Assembly: GCF_900101475.1 (NCBI RefSeq)
Contig: NZ_FMZV01000003.1
Location: forward strand, 124,001-188,000
Direction of reading: 5' to 3'
From: Ruegeria marina
GTDB lineage: Bacteria > Pseudomonadota > Alphaproteobacteria > Rhodobacterales > Rhodobacteraceae
Length of the DNA: 64,000 nucleotides
Both the position numbers and the translations under genes were made by a program. The notes below the pieces were generated by a model. That model worked only from the letters and a program-made list of their open reading frames with translations, had not been told where the DNA came from and made no database searches. Below are positions 43,367 through 51,653 of the stretch, piece after piece. Within the stretch, counting starts at the first letter, position 1. Each line of letters starts with the position of its first letter.

Positions 43367-43984
43367 TCAGCCCGAACTGTTCAGCTTGGCGTTATTGGCC
43401 GCAAGCCCCTTTTGCAGGTCGGCATCGTCCTGCTCGTAATATCTGTTGGTCACCGCGCCCGGGATCGCACCAAACTGCTCGGCCAGCTTGGTCGGCTGGA
43501 ACGTCACCGCAATCGACTCGAACCCCGGAACCTGTTGCAGCAGACGCGCCGTGGAATTGGCGCAATAGGTACCGGGAACCGGTCCCATCGAACGGGCCAG
43601 CCGATAGGCGACCTCGGCCTGTTCCGGCGTCACTTCCAGCTCCTGCACGACCACATGATGCGTCTCGCGCGCGTGCGAACCGCGATAAGCCCGTTCGACC
43701 GCCGGGGTGATGCCGAACAACACGTCGTTCTGCTCGGGAACGATATCCGCCCAGAAGGAACCGGCAGGGTCGAAAATCACCCGTTCGCTGGCGTTGATCA
43801 TCAGCGACGTGTGCGCCCCCGCGCCCGAGCGGTTGTTGACCATGGTATATAGCGTCAGCTTCGCGGGCCCCGGATCGCGGTAGCGCACGGCAGCCACCGT
43901 CGCGTCATCGGCATAGGGCGCGCTCTGGTTCGCGCATCCCGCCAGCACTGCGACCAGCGCGGAAACGATCAGCAGGTTCTTCAC
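43367..43984 (-). CDS. Predicted lipoprotein with possible permuted papain-like motif
   Basis: 205 residues. Type II signal peptide with lipobox LAGC (Cys17). The mature part carries GAGAHTSLMI (His58) followed by FDPAGSFW, and 83 residues later GTYCANSTARLL (Cys141). The order His then Cys recalls permuted NlpC/P60 or YiiX/LRAT-like enzymes, which act on peptides or lipid esters. This is pattern inference, not a recognised family. It lies 18 bases downstream of the oxidase subunit IV gene on the same strand. Confidence 0.65.
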   Translation of the reverse strand: MKNLLIVSALVAVLAGCANQSAPYADDATVAAVRYRDPGPAKLTLYTMVNNRSGAGAHTSLMINASERVIFDPAGSFWADIVPEQNDVLFGITPAVERAYRGSHARETHHVVVQELEVTPEQAEVAYRLARSMGPVPGTYCANSTARLLQQVPGFESIAVTFQPTKLAEQFGAIPGAVTNRYYEQDDADLQKGLAANNAKLNSSG

Positions 43985-44002
43985 GACTGCTTCCAGGCAG
44001 GA

Positions 44003-44137
44003 TCAGGACCAGAAGATGGCCATGAACAGCAGAATGAAGAAGATCACGACCACCGCGCGGATGGTAAACTTGATGAACCCTTCAAAGGTCTGGGTCTGGG
44101 TGGTGATGTCCATCGAACCGGGTTTGAAATCAGCCAT
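44003..44137 (-). CDS. aa3-type cytochrome c oxidase subunit IV
   Basis: 44 residues. A short hydrophilic head (MADFKPGSMDITTQTQTFE) and one transmembrane helix (AVVVIFFILLFMAIFW) match the bacterial aa3 oxidase subunit IV family, a one-helix subunit with no known catalytic role. AGGAAG precedes the ATG at 44137. The main oxidase genes are not in the window; a detached locus for this subunit is usual in Rhodobacteraceae. Easily missed because of its size. Confidence 0.88.
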   Translation of the reverse strand: MADFKPGSMDITTQTQTFEGFIKFTIRAVVVIFFILLFMAIFWS

Positions 44138-44200
44138 AGCAGTCTTCCTATTCGCGTGTTTTTCGGCTGGATAGCGGATTCTCGCCGCTCTGTCACCACG

Positions 44201-44761
44201 TCATTCGCGCGCAGGCAGAGCAAGATCGAAAGGTGTGCACTGCGGGTAACCATAACCCCATCGCCAGGGCAGACCCGAGCAGGGGCCGCCACCGAACCGC
44301 ACCGCCATGTGCATGGCGTCGGCTATGGTGCCATAGGCGCGGCGCACTGTTTCGGGTGTGGTGTCGTAGCGGGTGGAAAGCTCGTCCAGATGGCTCTCGC
44401 CGGTCTCGCGCACGCAGGCGCGCAGGTCGTCGTCGGCCTGAAGCCGGGCCTCATAGCTGTCCTCGGCGTTTTCGGCGGCACCCGCGTCGTGATACGCGCG
44501 GTCATGGATGATGCAGCACGCCTCCCACGGAGGCACATCGCCCTGCGCCGCCGCGAAATCGGGAAAGGTCCCGGCCACCAGCGTCCAACCCGCGCTCAAC
44601 CCGCCGGAACAGCCGTCGGTGGTGAACGGGGCAAGGGCGCTTTCTGTCCGGGTTTGCATCAAGGACCGATGGGCAGGCAATTCGATCGCGCGCCCGATAT
44701 CCTGCGCTGTGGCAGGTGCGGCGGCCAGCAAAGCCGCGACCAGCAGGCTACGGGCTCTCAT
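44201..44761 (-). CDS. Exported phospholipase A2-like protein
   Basis: 186 residues with a signal peptide (MRARSLLVAALLAAAPATAQ). Phospholipase A2-like blocks appear in order: TDGCSG (48-53, the calcium-loop-like start), ACCIIHDRAY (81-90; Cys82-Cys83 and the His86-Asp87 dyad) and ADDDLRACV (109-117; the Asp near a Cys that completes PLA2 active sites). Six cysteines in the mature part suggest disulfides. ATG at 44761 follows AAGGAG. It overlaps the end of the upstream glycerophosphodiesterase gene by 14 bases, so both are probably made together. Usual annotation would be hypothetical; activity is inferred from motifs. Confidence 0.7.
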   Translation of the reverse strand: MRARSLLVAALLAAAPATAQDIGRAIELPAHRSLMQTRTESALAPFTTDGCSGGLSAGWTLVAGTFPDFAAAQGDVPPWEACCIIHDRAYHDAGAAENAEDSYEARLQADDDLRACVRETGESHLDELSTRYDTTPETVRRAYGTIADAMHMAVRFGGGPCSGLPWRWGYGYPQCTPFDLALPARE

Positions 44762-46586
44762 CGCGATACTCCTTCGCATCCGCCTTCCAGCCCATTTCCT
44801 GGGTCAGCCACAAAAGCACCCGTTCCGCCGGGTTCAGCGTCGCCCGCACTTCCAGAACCTCGCGCGCCATGGCCGGTTCGTCGGTGATCAGCCCATCGAT
44901 CCCGAGCGAGATCATCCTGGACATCTCAAGCGGCTCGTTGACGGTCCAGACATAGATATCCTTGCCCGCCGCGTGGACCGCGCGCACCAGCGCCGGACGC
45001 AGGCTGGCGGTGCTGACCGCGATGAAATCGCCCTCCAGCCTGGCAAGATCCCCCACCGCGGTGGCGGCCAGAACCCCAGTGCGCCAATCGGGCCGCAGCG
45101 CCCGCATCTTCTGCACCGCGGGATATTTCAGCGACATGGTGGCGACCTGGTCCTGCATGCCCAGTTCCTCGACCAGCGCGATGACACGGTTCTCCAGGTC
45201 GACGTCATGGCCGTAGTATTTCAGCTCGATCAGAACGCTGGCCTTGCCCCTGGCCGCCTCCAGAACCGCCCGCAGGGTCGGCGCCCTTTCGTCCGAGTAT
45301 TCGGGCGCGAACCAGCTACCGATGTCTATCGCCTCCACATCCTGCATCGTTGCGTCCCAGATCTTGGTCGGCACGCCGGCCAGTTTCATGAAATCGCTGT
45401 CATGCATCACGACAATCTCGCCGTCTGCGGTTTCCTGCACGTCGATTTCCACCCAGTCGGCTCCGTCCTCGATCGCCTTGACGACCGAGGCCATGGTGTT
45501 CTCTGGCCGCGCCCCCGCCGCGCCCCGGTGGCCGATGACGGTCACGTCATCCTCGGCGGTCAGCTGCGTCAGCAACCCGTCACTCACCCATGCCCCGACC
45601 AGAAGGGCAATGCCAGCGACGCCCGCCGCGCCAAGCAGACGTCCGCGCACCCCGACACGGCCGGAAGGCTGCGCCACACTCGCCGTTCCGCCGTAAAACC
45701 CGTCCAGAACCTTGGCCAGCGCCCCCAGTCCGATGGCCGACAGCACAAGGCCCGCCAGTGCCCAGAACCCCAGCACCAGGGCGATCAGGATCAGCGCCCG
45801 GCGCAAACCGCCTTCGGCCGGGATCGGGATCAGGGCCATGGCCAGGTTGGCGATCGCGGCGATGCCGGCGGCAATGGCGATTCGAATCGCCACCCAGATG
45901 ACCAGTTCAATCTTCAGCGCGGTCCGGCGCGCACCCATCCTGCGGGCGCTTTCGGCAAAGACATCGCGTGGCCGCGCCCCCTCGAACAACACCAGATGCA
46001 GCGCCAGCGCCCAACCCGACAGGCGAAGGATCAACGCCCCGGCCAGGATCAGCATGACGAGGCCGATCAGCACGACCGCCACCCAGAACGCCGGCGGATG
46101 GAAGGTCAGGTAATAGTTGATGTCGTAATCGGTCAGGGTCCACCACGCGATCAGCCCGGCAACGGCGGCAAAAGGCGCGATGAGCAACAGCACCCGCAGA
46201 ATGAAGAGCATCGCAAAGGTCAGCAAGGCTCTCAGGCGGCCGAAGACAAGCGTAAAGGCGGCGCTGCCGGTCTTCCAGACATCGGCCTCGGGACTGCGCA
46301 GGCTGGCCGCCATGACAGAGAAGCTCAGCACCTCCGCGACAAGCAGCACGCTCAGGACCGCCAGTGAGGCAAGGAATCCCAGTGGGGACAGTATGAAGCG
46401 GGCAATATCCTGGTCGGTCAGCGCCGATTGATCCGAGAGGGCGACGGCCAGGTTGATCAGCCCGGCAAGTGCCGGCGCGATCAATGCCAGCGCCAACAGG
46501 CGCAGGGCAGCATATAAAGGCACGAACAGGCTGCGCTGCGACCATGATCGTCGCCAGGCCAAAACGACATTCGATAAATGCGACAC
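44748..46586 (-). CDS. Membrane-anchored glycerophosphodiester phosphodiesterase
   Basis: 612 residues. The N-terminal two thirds is a GDPD membrane domain with about seven helices (residues 20-295), plus one more helix (316-334). The C-terminal GDPD catalytic barrel (about 348-600) has the HRGAAGARPENT motif (His353, Arg354, Glu362), EIDVQ (Glu380, Asp382) and HD with the second catalytic histidine His395. It hydrolyses glycerophosphodiesters to glycerol-3-phosphate and alcohol, with the catalytic domain likely on the periplasmic side. Overlaps the PLA2-like gene downstream by 14 bases, suggesting stepwise phospholipid breakdown. Confidence 0.93.
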   Translation of the reverse strand: MSHLSNVVLAWRRSWSQRSLFVPLYAALRLLALALIAPALAGLINLAVALSDQSALTDQDIARFILSPLGFLASLAVLSVLLVAEVLSFSVMAASLRSPEADVWKTGSAAFTLVFGRLRALLTFAMLFILRVLLLIAPFAAVAGLIAWWTLTDYDINYYLTFHPPAFWVAVVLIGLVMLILAGALILRLSGWALALHLVLFEGARPRDVFAESARRMGARRTALKIELVIWVAIRIAIAAGIAAIANLAMALIPIPAEGGLRRALILIALVLGFWALAGLVLSAIGLGALAKVLDGFYGGTASVAQPSGRVGVRGRLLGAAGVAGIALLVGAWVSDGLLTQLTAEDDVTVIGHRGAAGARPENTMASVVKAIEDGADWVEIDVQETADGEIVVMHDSDFMKLAGVPTKIWDATMQDVEAIDIGSWFAPEYSDERAPTLRAVLEAARGKASVLIELKYYGHDVDLENRVIALVEELGMQDQVATMSLKYPAVQKMRALRPDWRTGVLAATAVGDLARLEGDFIAVSTASLRPALVRAVHAAGKDIYVWTVNEPLEMSRMISLGIDGLITDEPAMAREVLEVRATLNPAERVLLWLTQEMGWKADAKEYRDESP

Positions 46587-46645
46587 GGTTCAATCTCCCG
46601 AAGGTAATACGGGTATTGAAGGCCCTGCCCGCCGGTCTGGCAAGT

Positions 46646-47122
46646 CTATTCCTTTTTTTTAGCCGGACCGGTCTGTTCTTCCAGATCGGCGGCCAGCCGG
46701 AACCCGATACGCGGCGCAGGCTTGTCCCGCGCCACCGTCGGCATGGCGCGCAGAGTCACGTTCAACTGGCTCACGTGCTGCACCAGCTGGGTGCGCGCGC
46801 CGGTCTGGTCGACCCCGTAGAAGGTCACGATATCGGGATCGAAATATCCCATGCCCTCGATCCTGAGCAGGCCCGCGCCGCCGCCGACCAAGCCCATGGC
46901 GACCTCTTGCGTGGCGTCGAGCTGTTTTTCGAAGTTCTGGATATAGATGATCAACCGCTCATAGGCCCATCGCGCCGGGCTCTTGCCGGTTGTGGGGCGT
47001 TTCAGCGGCTCGGGCACCTCGGGCCGGCCGGCTTCGTTCTTCGGATCCGCATGCACCTCGTGACAGCGGGGCAGCGCCGCAGCCTCGGCATATTCGGCCG
47101 AAGTTTCGATCTTGTCGTCCAT
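46646..47122 (-). CDS. DUF6173-type small protein
   Basis: 158 residues, no signal or membrane segment. Central ARWAYERLIIYIQNFEKQLD is an amphipathic helix, followed by a beta-rich part (RIEGMGYFDPDIVTFYGVD) and a Lys-rich end. Matches my recollection of DUF6173, of unknown function. Starts three bases after the MBL hydrolase stop, so it is the third gene of an acyl-CoA dehydrogenase operon. Confidence 0.7.
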   Translation of the reverse strand: MDDKIETSAEYAEAAALPRCHEVHADPKNEAGRPEVPEPLKRPTTGKSPARWAYERLIIYIQNFEKQLDATQEVAMGLVGGGAGLLRIEGMGYFDPDIVTFYGVDQTGARTQLVQHVSQLNVTLRAMPTVARDKPAPRIGFRLAADLEEQTGPAKKKE

Positions 47123-47125
47123 CGC

Positions 47126-48148
47126 TCATCCCCTGCGCTGATAGAGCCAGGCCCCGTCCTCGCGGCGGGTCCGGACCACGTCCCCGGTATGATAGAGATG
47201 GTTGACATGTGCCACTGCTTCAACCAGCGCCAGCCCGTATTCGCCCTCGCCGATGCTGCGCTTGAACAGGGGGGCAAAGCACTCGGACGCCGCCTTGGGC
47301 GTATCGAGATGGTCGCGCAACCGCGCCAATGCGCCATGGTGGTTGTCGATCAGCTGCCGCATGCGTGTCGGCAGGCCGGTGAAGGGCAGCTTGTGCCCGC
47401 CCAGCGCCAGATGATCGGGCCGCGCCAAGGGCGCCAGCCGCTCGCAGGTTTCCAGCCAGTCGGCCAGCGGGTCGGCCAGCGGCTCGGTGGCATAGACGCC
47501 AATATTGGGGCTGATCGAACTCAGGATCTGGTCGCCGGTTATCACCAGGTTGTCGTCGCGGCTCCAGAAGGTCGCGTGTTCCGGCGCATGGCCGTTGCCC
47601 ATGTGCACGTCCCAGTCGCGCCCGCCCATCCGGAACACGTCGCCCTGCTTGATCCGGGTGAACCCCAGAGGCATCGGATAGACCATGTCGGCAAAGTTGA
47701 AGGGACGTTCCGCCATCCGCCTGGCCAGCACCTCGGGCGCCATGCCGGCGCTGCGGTAATAATCCAGCGTCTCAGAGGGCCAGGTCTCCTGCACGTCCAG
47801 CGACAGCATCCGCGCGAACAGCCAGGCGGTGCGGGTCGTCACCAGTTCGGCCCCCAGCTCGGACTGGAACCAACCGACGTTGCCCATGTGGTCGGGGTGG
47901 TGATGTGTCGCCACCACGCGGCGCACCGGTTTACCCGCCAGCGGCCCGTCGATCAGCGCCTGCCAGATCGCGCGAGTCTTCTTTGACGAAAATCCGGTGT
48001 CGATCACCGTCCAGCCATCGCCATCGTCCAGCGCATAGACGTTGACATGATCCAGCTTCATCGGCAGCGGCAGGCGCATCCACAACACGCCCTCGGCCAC
48101 CTCGATTGCCGCGCCCTGACCGGGCGGTTCGTCCCACGGGTAGCGCAT
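47126..48148 (-). CDS. MBL-fold metallo-hydrolase
   Basis: About 340 residues. Metallo-beta-lactamase fold with the zinc motif THHHPDH (His82, His84, Asp86, His87), the later GNGHAPEHATF histidine and ITGDQIL. A C-terminal helical domain (about 250-340) resembles LACTB2/glyoxalase-II-like hydrolases. Start ATG at 48148 (MRYPWDEPP) is preferred because GGACAGG lies about eight bases upstream; ATG at 48172, sharing a base with the dehydrogenase stop, is possible. A thioesterase role beside an acyl-CoA dehydrogenase is plausible but not shown. Confidence 0.87.
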   Translation of the reverse strand: MRYPWDEPPGQGAAIEVAEGVLWMRLPLPMKLDHVNVYALDDGDGWTVIDTGFSSKKTRAIWQALIDGPLAGKPVRRVVATHHHPDHMGNVGWFQSELGAELVTTRTAWLFARMLSLDVQETWPSETLDYYRSAGMAPEVLARRMAERPFNFADMVYPMPLGFTRIKQGDVFRMGGRDWDVHMGNGHAPEHATFWSRDDNLVITGDQILSSISPNIGVYATEPLADPLADWLETCERLAPLARPDHLALGGHKLPFTGLPTRMRQLIDNHHGALARLRDHLDTPKAASECFAPLFKRSIGEGEYGLALVEAVAHVNHLYHTGDVVRTRREDGAWLYQRRG

Positions 48149-48171
48149 GATCCGGCCCTGTCCTCCGTCCA

Positions 48172-49878
48172 TCACGCGGCCAGGTCGTCGAGGTTCATCG
48201 CATAAAGCCCCGCCGAACCCGATTGCGCATGGGTCAGCAGGGCGGCATGTTCGGGCAACATCCTGTCGATGTAGAAACGCGCCAGCGTCTCGCGCGGGCT
48301 GCCCGGTTCGGCCATCGCGGCCTTGAGGTGGAAATGCGCGCCCAGCACGCGGGCGAAGGCGCGCAGGAAGGGCACGGCCCCGGCAAAGCGGTCGTCCATG
48401 TCGGTCTGCGCCACCAGCCACTCGGTACCCTCGCGCAGCGTCTCGGTCGCCTGCCAGACCGCCTCGGCAAGTTCCTTGTGAGTGCCGCGTGCCTGTTCGG
48501 CATTGGCCTCGATCTCGTCCAGCAGGCGAAAGGCGATCTCGCCCCCGTCCATCATCTTGCGCGCGACAAGGTCCATCGCCTGAATGCCGTTGGTGCCCTC
48601 GTAGATCGTGGTCACGCGGACGTCGCGGGCATATTGGGCGGCACCGGTCTCCTCGATGAAGCCCATGCCGCCATGAACCTGGATGCCCATGTTCGACACC
48701 TCGACCCCGGTATCGGTGCCGAAGGCCTTGGCGATTGGGGTAAGGAAGGCGGCGCGTTTCGCCCAGTATTCCTCGCCGGTGGCCTTCTCCATGTCGATGG
48801 CCACCGCGCAGGCCAGCGCGATGGCGCGGGCGGCAAAGACCTCGGCCTTCATGGTCATCAGCATCCGGCGCACATCGGCATGGGCGGCGATCGAGTAGCC
48901 ATGCAGCGAGGTGCCCTGGCGGCGTTCCAGCGCATAGGCCAGCGCATGTTGCAGCGCGCCCTCGGCCACGCCGATTCCCTGTCCGCCCACGCCGAGGCGG
49001 GCGTTGTTCATCATGGTGAACATCGCGGCCATGCCGCCATGTTCCGGCCCCACCAGCCAGCCGGTCGCGCCTTCATACTGCATCACGCAGGTGGGTGAAC
49101 CGTGCAGGCCCATCTTGTGTTCCAGGCTGACCACCTTGAGATCGTTGGCGCGGCCCGGCTCGCCGTTCTCGTCGGGGATGTATTTCGGTACGAGGAACAG
49201 CGAGATGCCCTTGGTGCCCGGCACACCATCGGGCAGGCGTGCGAGAACCAGGTGGCAGACATTGGTGGTGAAGTCGTTGTCGCCCCAGGAGATGTAGATC
49301 TTCTGCCCGGTGATGGCATAGCTGCCGTCGCCGTTCGGTTCGGCCTTGGATCTCAGCGCGCCCACATCGGACCCGGCCTGCGGCTCGGTCAGGTTCATCG
49401 TGCCCGACCATTCGCCCGAGATCAGTTTCGGCAGGTAGAGGTCCTTGATTGCATCGCTGGCGTGGTGTGCCAGCGCCTCGATCTGGCCCTGGCTCATCAG
49501 CGGGGCCAGTTGCAGCGACAGGCAGGCGCCGCTCATCATCTCGTTCACCGCAGTTGTCACGGCCATCGGCAGGCCCATGCCGCCATACGCCGGGTCGCCG
49601 CTCATGCCGACCCAGCCGCCTTCGGAAATCGCCTTCCAGCCGTCGGCAAACCCGGGCGAGGAGCGCAGCACGCCGTTTTCCAGCCGCGCCGGATGCAGGT
49701 CGCCGACGCGCTGCAGAGGCGCCATCACCTCGTCGCACATCCGGCCGGCCTCGGTCAGGATCGCCTCGACCATGTCCGCGCCTGCCTCGGCAAATGTCTC
49801 GGTTGCGCAAACGCTGTCATAGCCGACAACGTGATTGAGCAGGAACGTGTAATCGGTGACGGGCGAACGGTACGGCAT
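48172..49878 (-). CDS. Acyl-CoA dehydrogenase, long (DmdC-like) subfamily
   Basis: 568 residues. FAD-dependent dehydrogenase with NLTEPQAGSDVGALRSKAE, ITGQKIYISWGDND and the catalytic-base region TIYEGTNGIQAMDLVARK, and an extra C-terminal domain (about 450-568). Start at 49878 (MPYRSPVTDYTFLLNHV) after GAGGGG; that N terminus and the length match the subfamily that includes 3-methylmercaptopropionyl-CoA dehydrogenase (DmdC) of roseobacters. Which acyl-CoA this paralogue uses cannot be told. First gene of an operon with the MBL hydrolase and DUF6173; electrons would go via ETF and ETF-QO. Confidence 0.92.
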   Translation of the reverse strand: MPYRSPVTDYTFLLNHVVGYDSVCATETFAEAGADMVEAILTEAGRMCDEVMAPLQRVGDLHPARLENGVLRSSPGFADGWKAISEGGWVGMSGDPAYGGMGLPMAVTTAVNEMMSGACLSLQLAPLMSQGQIEALAHHASDAIKDLYLPKLISGEWSGTMNLTEPQAGSDVGALRSKAEPNGDGSYAITGQKIYISWGDNDFTTNVCHLVLARLPDGVPGTKGISLFLVPKYIPDENGEPGRANDLKVVSLEHKMGLHGSPTCVMQYEGATGWLVGPEHGGMAAMFTMMNNARLGVGGQGIGVAEGALQHALAYALERRQGTSLHGYSIAAHADVRRMLMTMKAEVFAARAIALACAVAIDMEKATGEEYWAKRAAFLTPIAKAFGTDTGVEVSNMGIQVHGGMGFIEETGAAQYARDVRVTTIYEGTNGIQAMDLVARKMMDGGEIAFRLLDEIEANAEQARGTHKELAEAVWQATETLREGTEWLVAQTDMDDRFAGAVPFLRAFARVLGAHFHLKAAMAEPGSPRETLARFYIDRMLPEHAALLTHAQSGSAGLYAMNLDDLAA

Positions 49879-50000
49879 GGGATCCCCTCGGTGTTTCGTG
49901 TCGGCTTGGCAAGCCGCAGAGGCAACTGTATGTAACAAGGCTTGTCCGATTACCTATCCAGAGCCGCCCGGCAAGCAACCAAAACGCCGCGTCACCACCC

Positions 50001-50951
50001 ATGTACCGCATCGAAACCACCCAACTGACCGCCGACGCCGCAGGAATCGCCCGCGCGGCGGAACTGTTGCGCGTGGGAGAACTGGTCGCCTTCCCGACCG
50101 AGACCGTCTACGGGCTGGGCGGCGACGCGCGCAACGGGCGGGCCGTTGCCGCGATCTACGCCGCCAAGGGACGCCCGAGCTTCAACCCGCTGATTGCCCA
50201 TGTCGCCGATGCCGCGATGGCCCGCCGCCACGTGATCTGGACTGAGCAGGCCGATCGGCTCGCGGCGGCCTTCTGGCCGGGGCCGCTGACGCTGGTCCTG
50301 CCCTTGCGCGACGGGCACGGCATCTCGGAACTGGTCACTGCCGGACTGGACACGCTGGCGGTTCGGGTGCCCGCGCATCCCGTGGCGCGCGCCTTGCTGA
50401 CGGATTTCGACGGACCGGTGGCCGCCCCCTCGGCCAACCCCTCGGGCCGGATCAGCCCGACCACCGCCGCGCATGTGCTCGCGGGCCTCGCGGGCCGGAT
50501 CGCCGCGGTGCTCGACGGCGGACCCTGCGGCGTCGGCCTGGAATCCACGATCGTGGGACTGAGCGGGGAACCGACCCTGCTGCGCCCCGGCGGGCTGGCC
50601 GCCGAGGAGGTCGAAGTCGTTCTGGGCCACCCCCTGCTGCGACAGGCCGAAGGGGGCGCGATCAGCGCACCGGGCCAGTTGCTGTCGCATTACGCCCCGC
50701 GCGGAGCGGTACGCCTCGAAGCCTCCGAAGCGCGCGGCAACGAGGTTCTGCTGGGGTTCGGCCCGATGGAGTGCGACGAGAACCTGTCGCCCGCGGGCGA
50801 TCTGGCCGAGGCGGCGGCAACCCTGTTCGCCGCGCTGCACCGGCTGGACGCGACCGGCCGGCCGATCGCCGTGGCGCCGGTGCCGGACCACGGGCTGGGC
50901 GTGGCGATAAACGACCGGCTACGCCGCGCCGCCGCACCGCGCGACAGCTGA
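50001..50951 (+). CDS. tsaC: L-threonylcarbamoyladenylate synthase (Sua5 type)
   Basis: 316 residues. Makes threonylcarbamoyl-AMP for t6A37 modification of ANN-decoding tRNAs. The YrdC domain has FPTETVYGLGGDA, KGRPSFNPLI and the nucleotide-binding SANPSGRISPT. The C-terminal Sua5 domain (about 215-316) begins after SAPGQLLSHYAPR, the linker that closes over the active site. Divergent from the acyl-CoA dehydrogenase. Followed by a copy of the dispersed intergenic element. Confidence 0.95.
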   Translation: MYRIETTQLTADAAGIARAAELLRVGELVAFPTETVYGLGGDARNGRAVAAIYAAKGRPSFNPLIAHVADAAMARRHVIWTEQADRLAAAFWPGPLTLVLPLRDGHGISELVTAGLDTLAVRVPAHPVARALLTDFDGPVAAPSANPSGRISPTTAAHVLAGLAGRIAAVLDGGPCGVGLESTIVGLSGEPTLLRPGGLAAEEVEVVLGHPLLRQAEGGAISAPGQLLSHYAPRGAVRLEASEARGNEVLLGFGPMECDENLSPAGDLAEAAATLFAALHRLDATGRPIAVAPVPDHGLGVAINDRLRRAAAPRDS

Positions 50952-50959
50952 GACGCAGG

Positions 50960-51007
50960 CTGGGGGCCAGCCCCCAGACCCCCGGAGTATTTCCGACCAG
51001 AAAGAAG
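50960..51007. repeat. Dispersed intergenic element with hairpin (copy 5)
   Basis: CTGGGGGC-CA-GCCCCCAG (50960-50977) followed by the core GGAGTATTTCCGACCAGAA preceded by CCCCC and followed by AGAAG (50979-51007). It fills the gap between convergent tsaC and the prolyl-tRNA editing gene. Orientation is hairpin first and core second after the stop, as in copies 1, 3 and 4. Confidence 0.8.
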
Positions 51008-51015
51008 CAGCAGCC

Positions 51016-51546
51016 TCAGTCGAGCCAGGTGACCGCGCAGCCGATGTGGTCGAGGAAGGACAGGAAATCGGCCCGCGCCATGGCGATGGTGCGGTCATTG
51101 ACCAGCGGGTGCATGTAGATCGCCTCGGCCCGCTGTGCCGCCGTGTCAATGAAGAATCGCACATCCTGCCGGACGCCGGTGATCATCGCCAGCGGACTGA
51201 CCGCGCCGGGCCGGATGCCGAGGTTCTCCATCAGCCGGTCCGCCGAGCCGAAGGACAGATTGCCGACGCCCAGACGCGCGCCCAGCGCCTTGAGGTCGAT
51301 GTCGCGGTCCTGCTCCAGCGTCACCAGGTAGCTGCGCTTCTTCTTGTCGCGCAGATAGAGGTTCTTGATCCTGAGCGCATTTTCTCCCGGCTGCATCAAC
51401 CGGTCCTCGATCGCCTTGGAGTCCTCGACCGTGCGCAGGGGCGGATGTTCATGAAGGCGATAGCGCAGACCCCAATCATCGAGTTGCGCCAGAAGCGCAT
51501 CCGACGAAACCGGCAGCGTGTCCTGATAGATCGACGAGGCATCCAT
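51016..51546 (-). CDS. Prolyl-tRNA editing protein (ProXp/YbaK superfamily)
   Basis: 176 residues. Deacylates mischarged tRNA(Pro), usually Ala-tRNA(Pro) for this subgroup. The INS/YbaK-like fold is indicated by HEHPPLRTVEDSK, KNLYLRDKKKRSYLVTLE (catalytic Lys region) and the GAVSPLAMI turn. Start at 51546 (MDASSIYQDTLPVS). Alone between convergent tsaC and an unrelated sulfotransferase on the same strand. Confidence 0.9.
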   Translation of the reverse strand: MDASSIYQDTLPVSSDALLAQLDDWGLRYRLHEHPPLRTVEDSKAIEDRLMQPGENALRIKNLYLRDKKKRSYLVTLEQDRDIDLKALGARLGVGNLSFGSADRLMENLGIRPGAVSPLAMITGVRQDVRFFIDTAAQRAEAIYMHPLVNDRTIAMARADFLSFLDHIGCAVTWLD

Positions 51547-51653
51547 GCGGGCGGGTTCCTTTCTGCTTGCGCCGGACCGGCTCTCCGGGCTAATGCCGCC
51601 CTCCCTATCAGGACCGGCGGCAAGTTCAACCGCTCCGCCGGCGTGGCCCGGAC

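Noticed and set aside
48172-49878. Specific assignment as 3-methylmercaptopropionyl-CoA dehydrogenase (dmdC)
   Set aside because: Length and N terminus fit the subfamily, but roseobacters carry several paralogues and no other DMSP-demethylation gene is nearby, so the substrate cannot be assigned.
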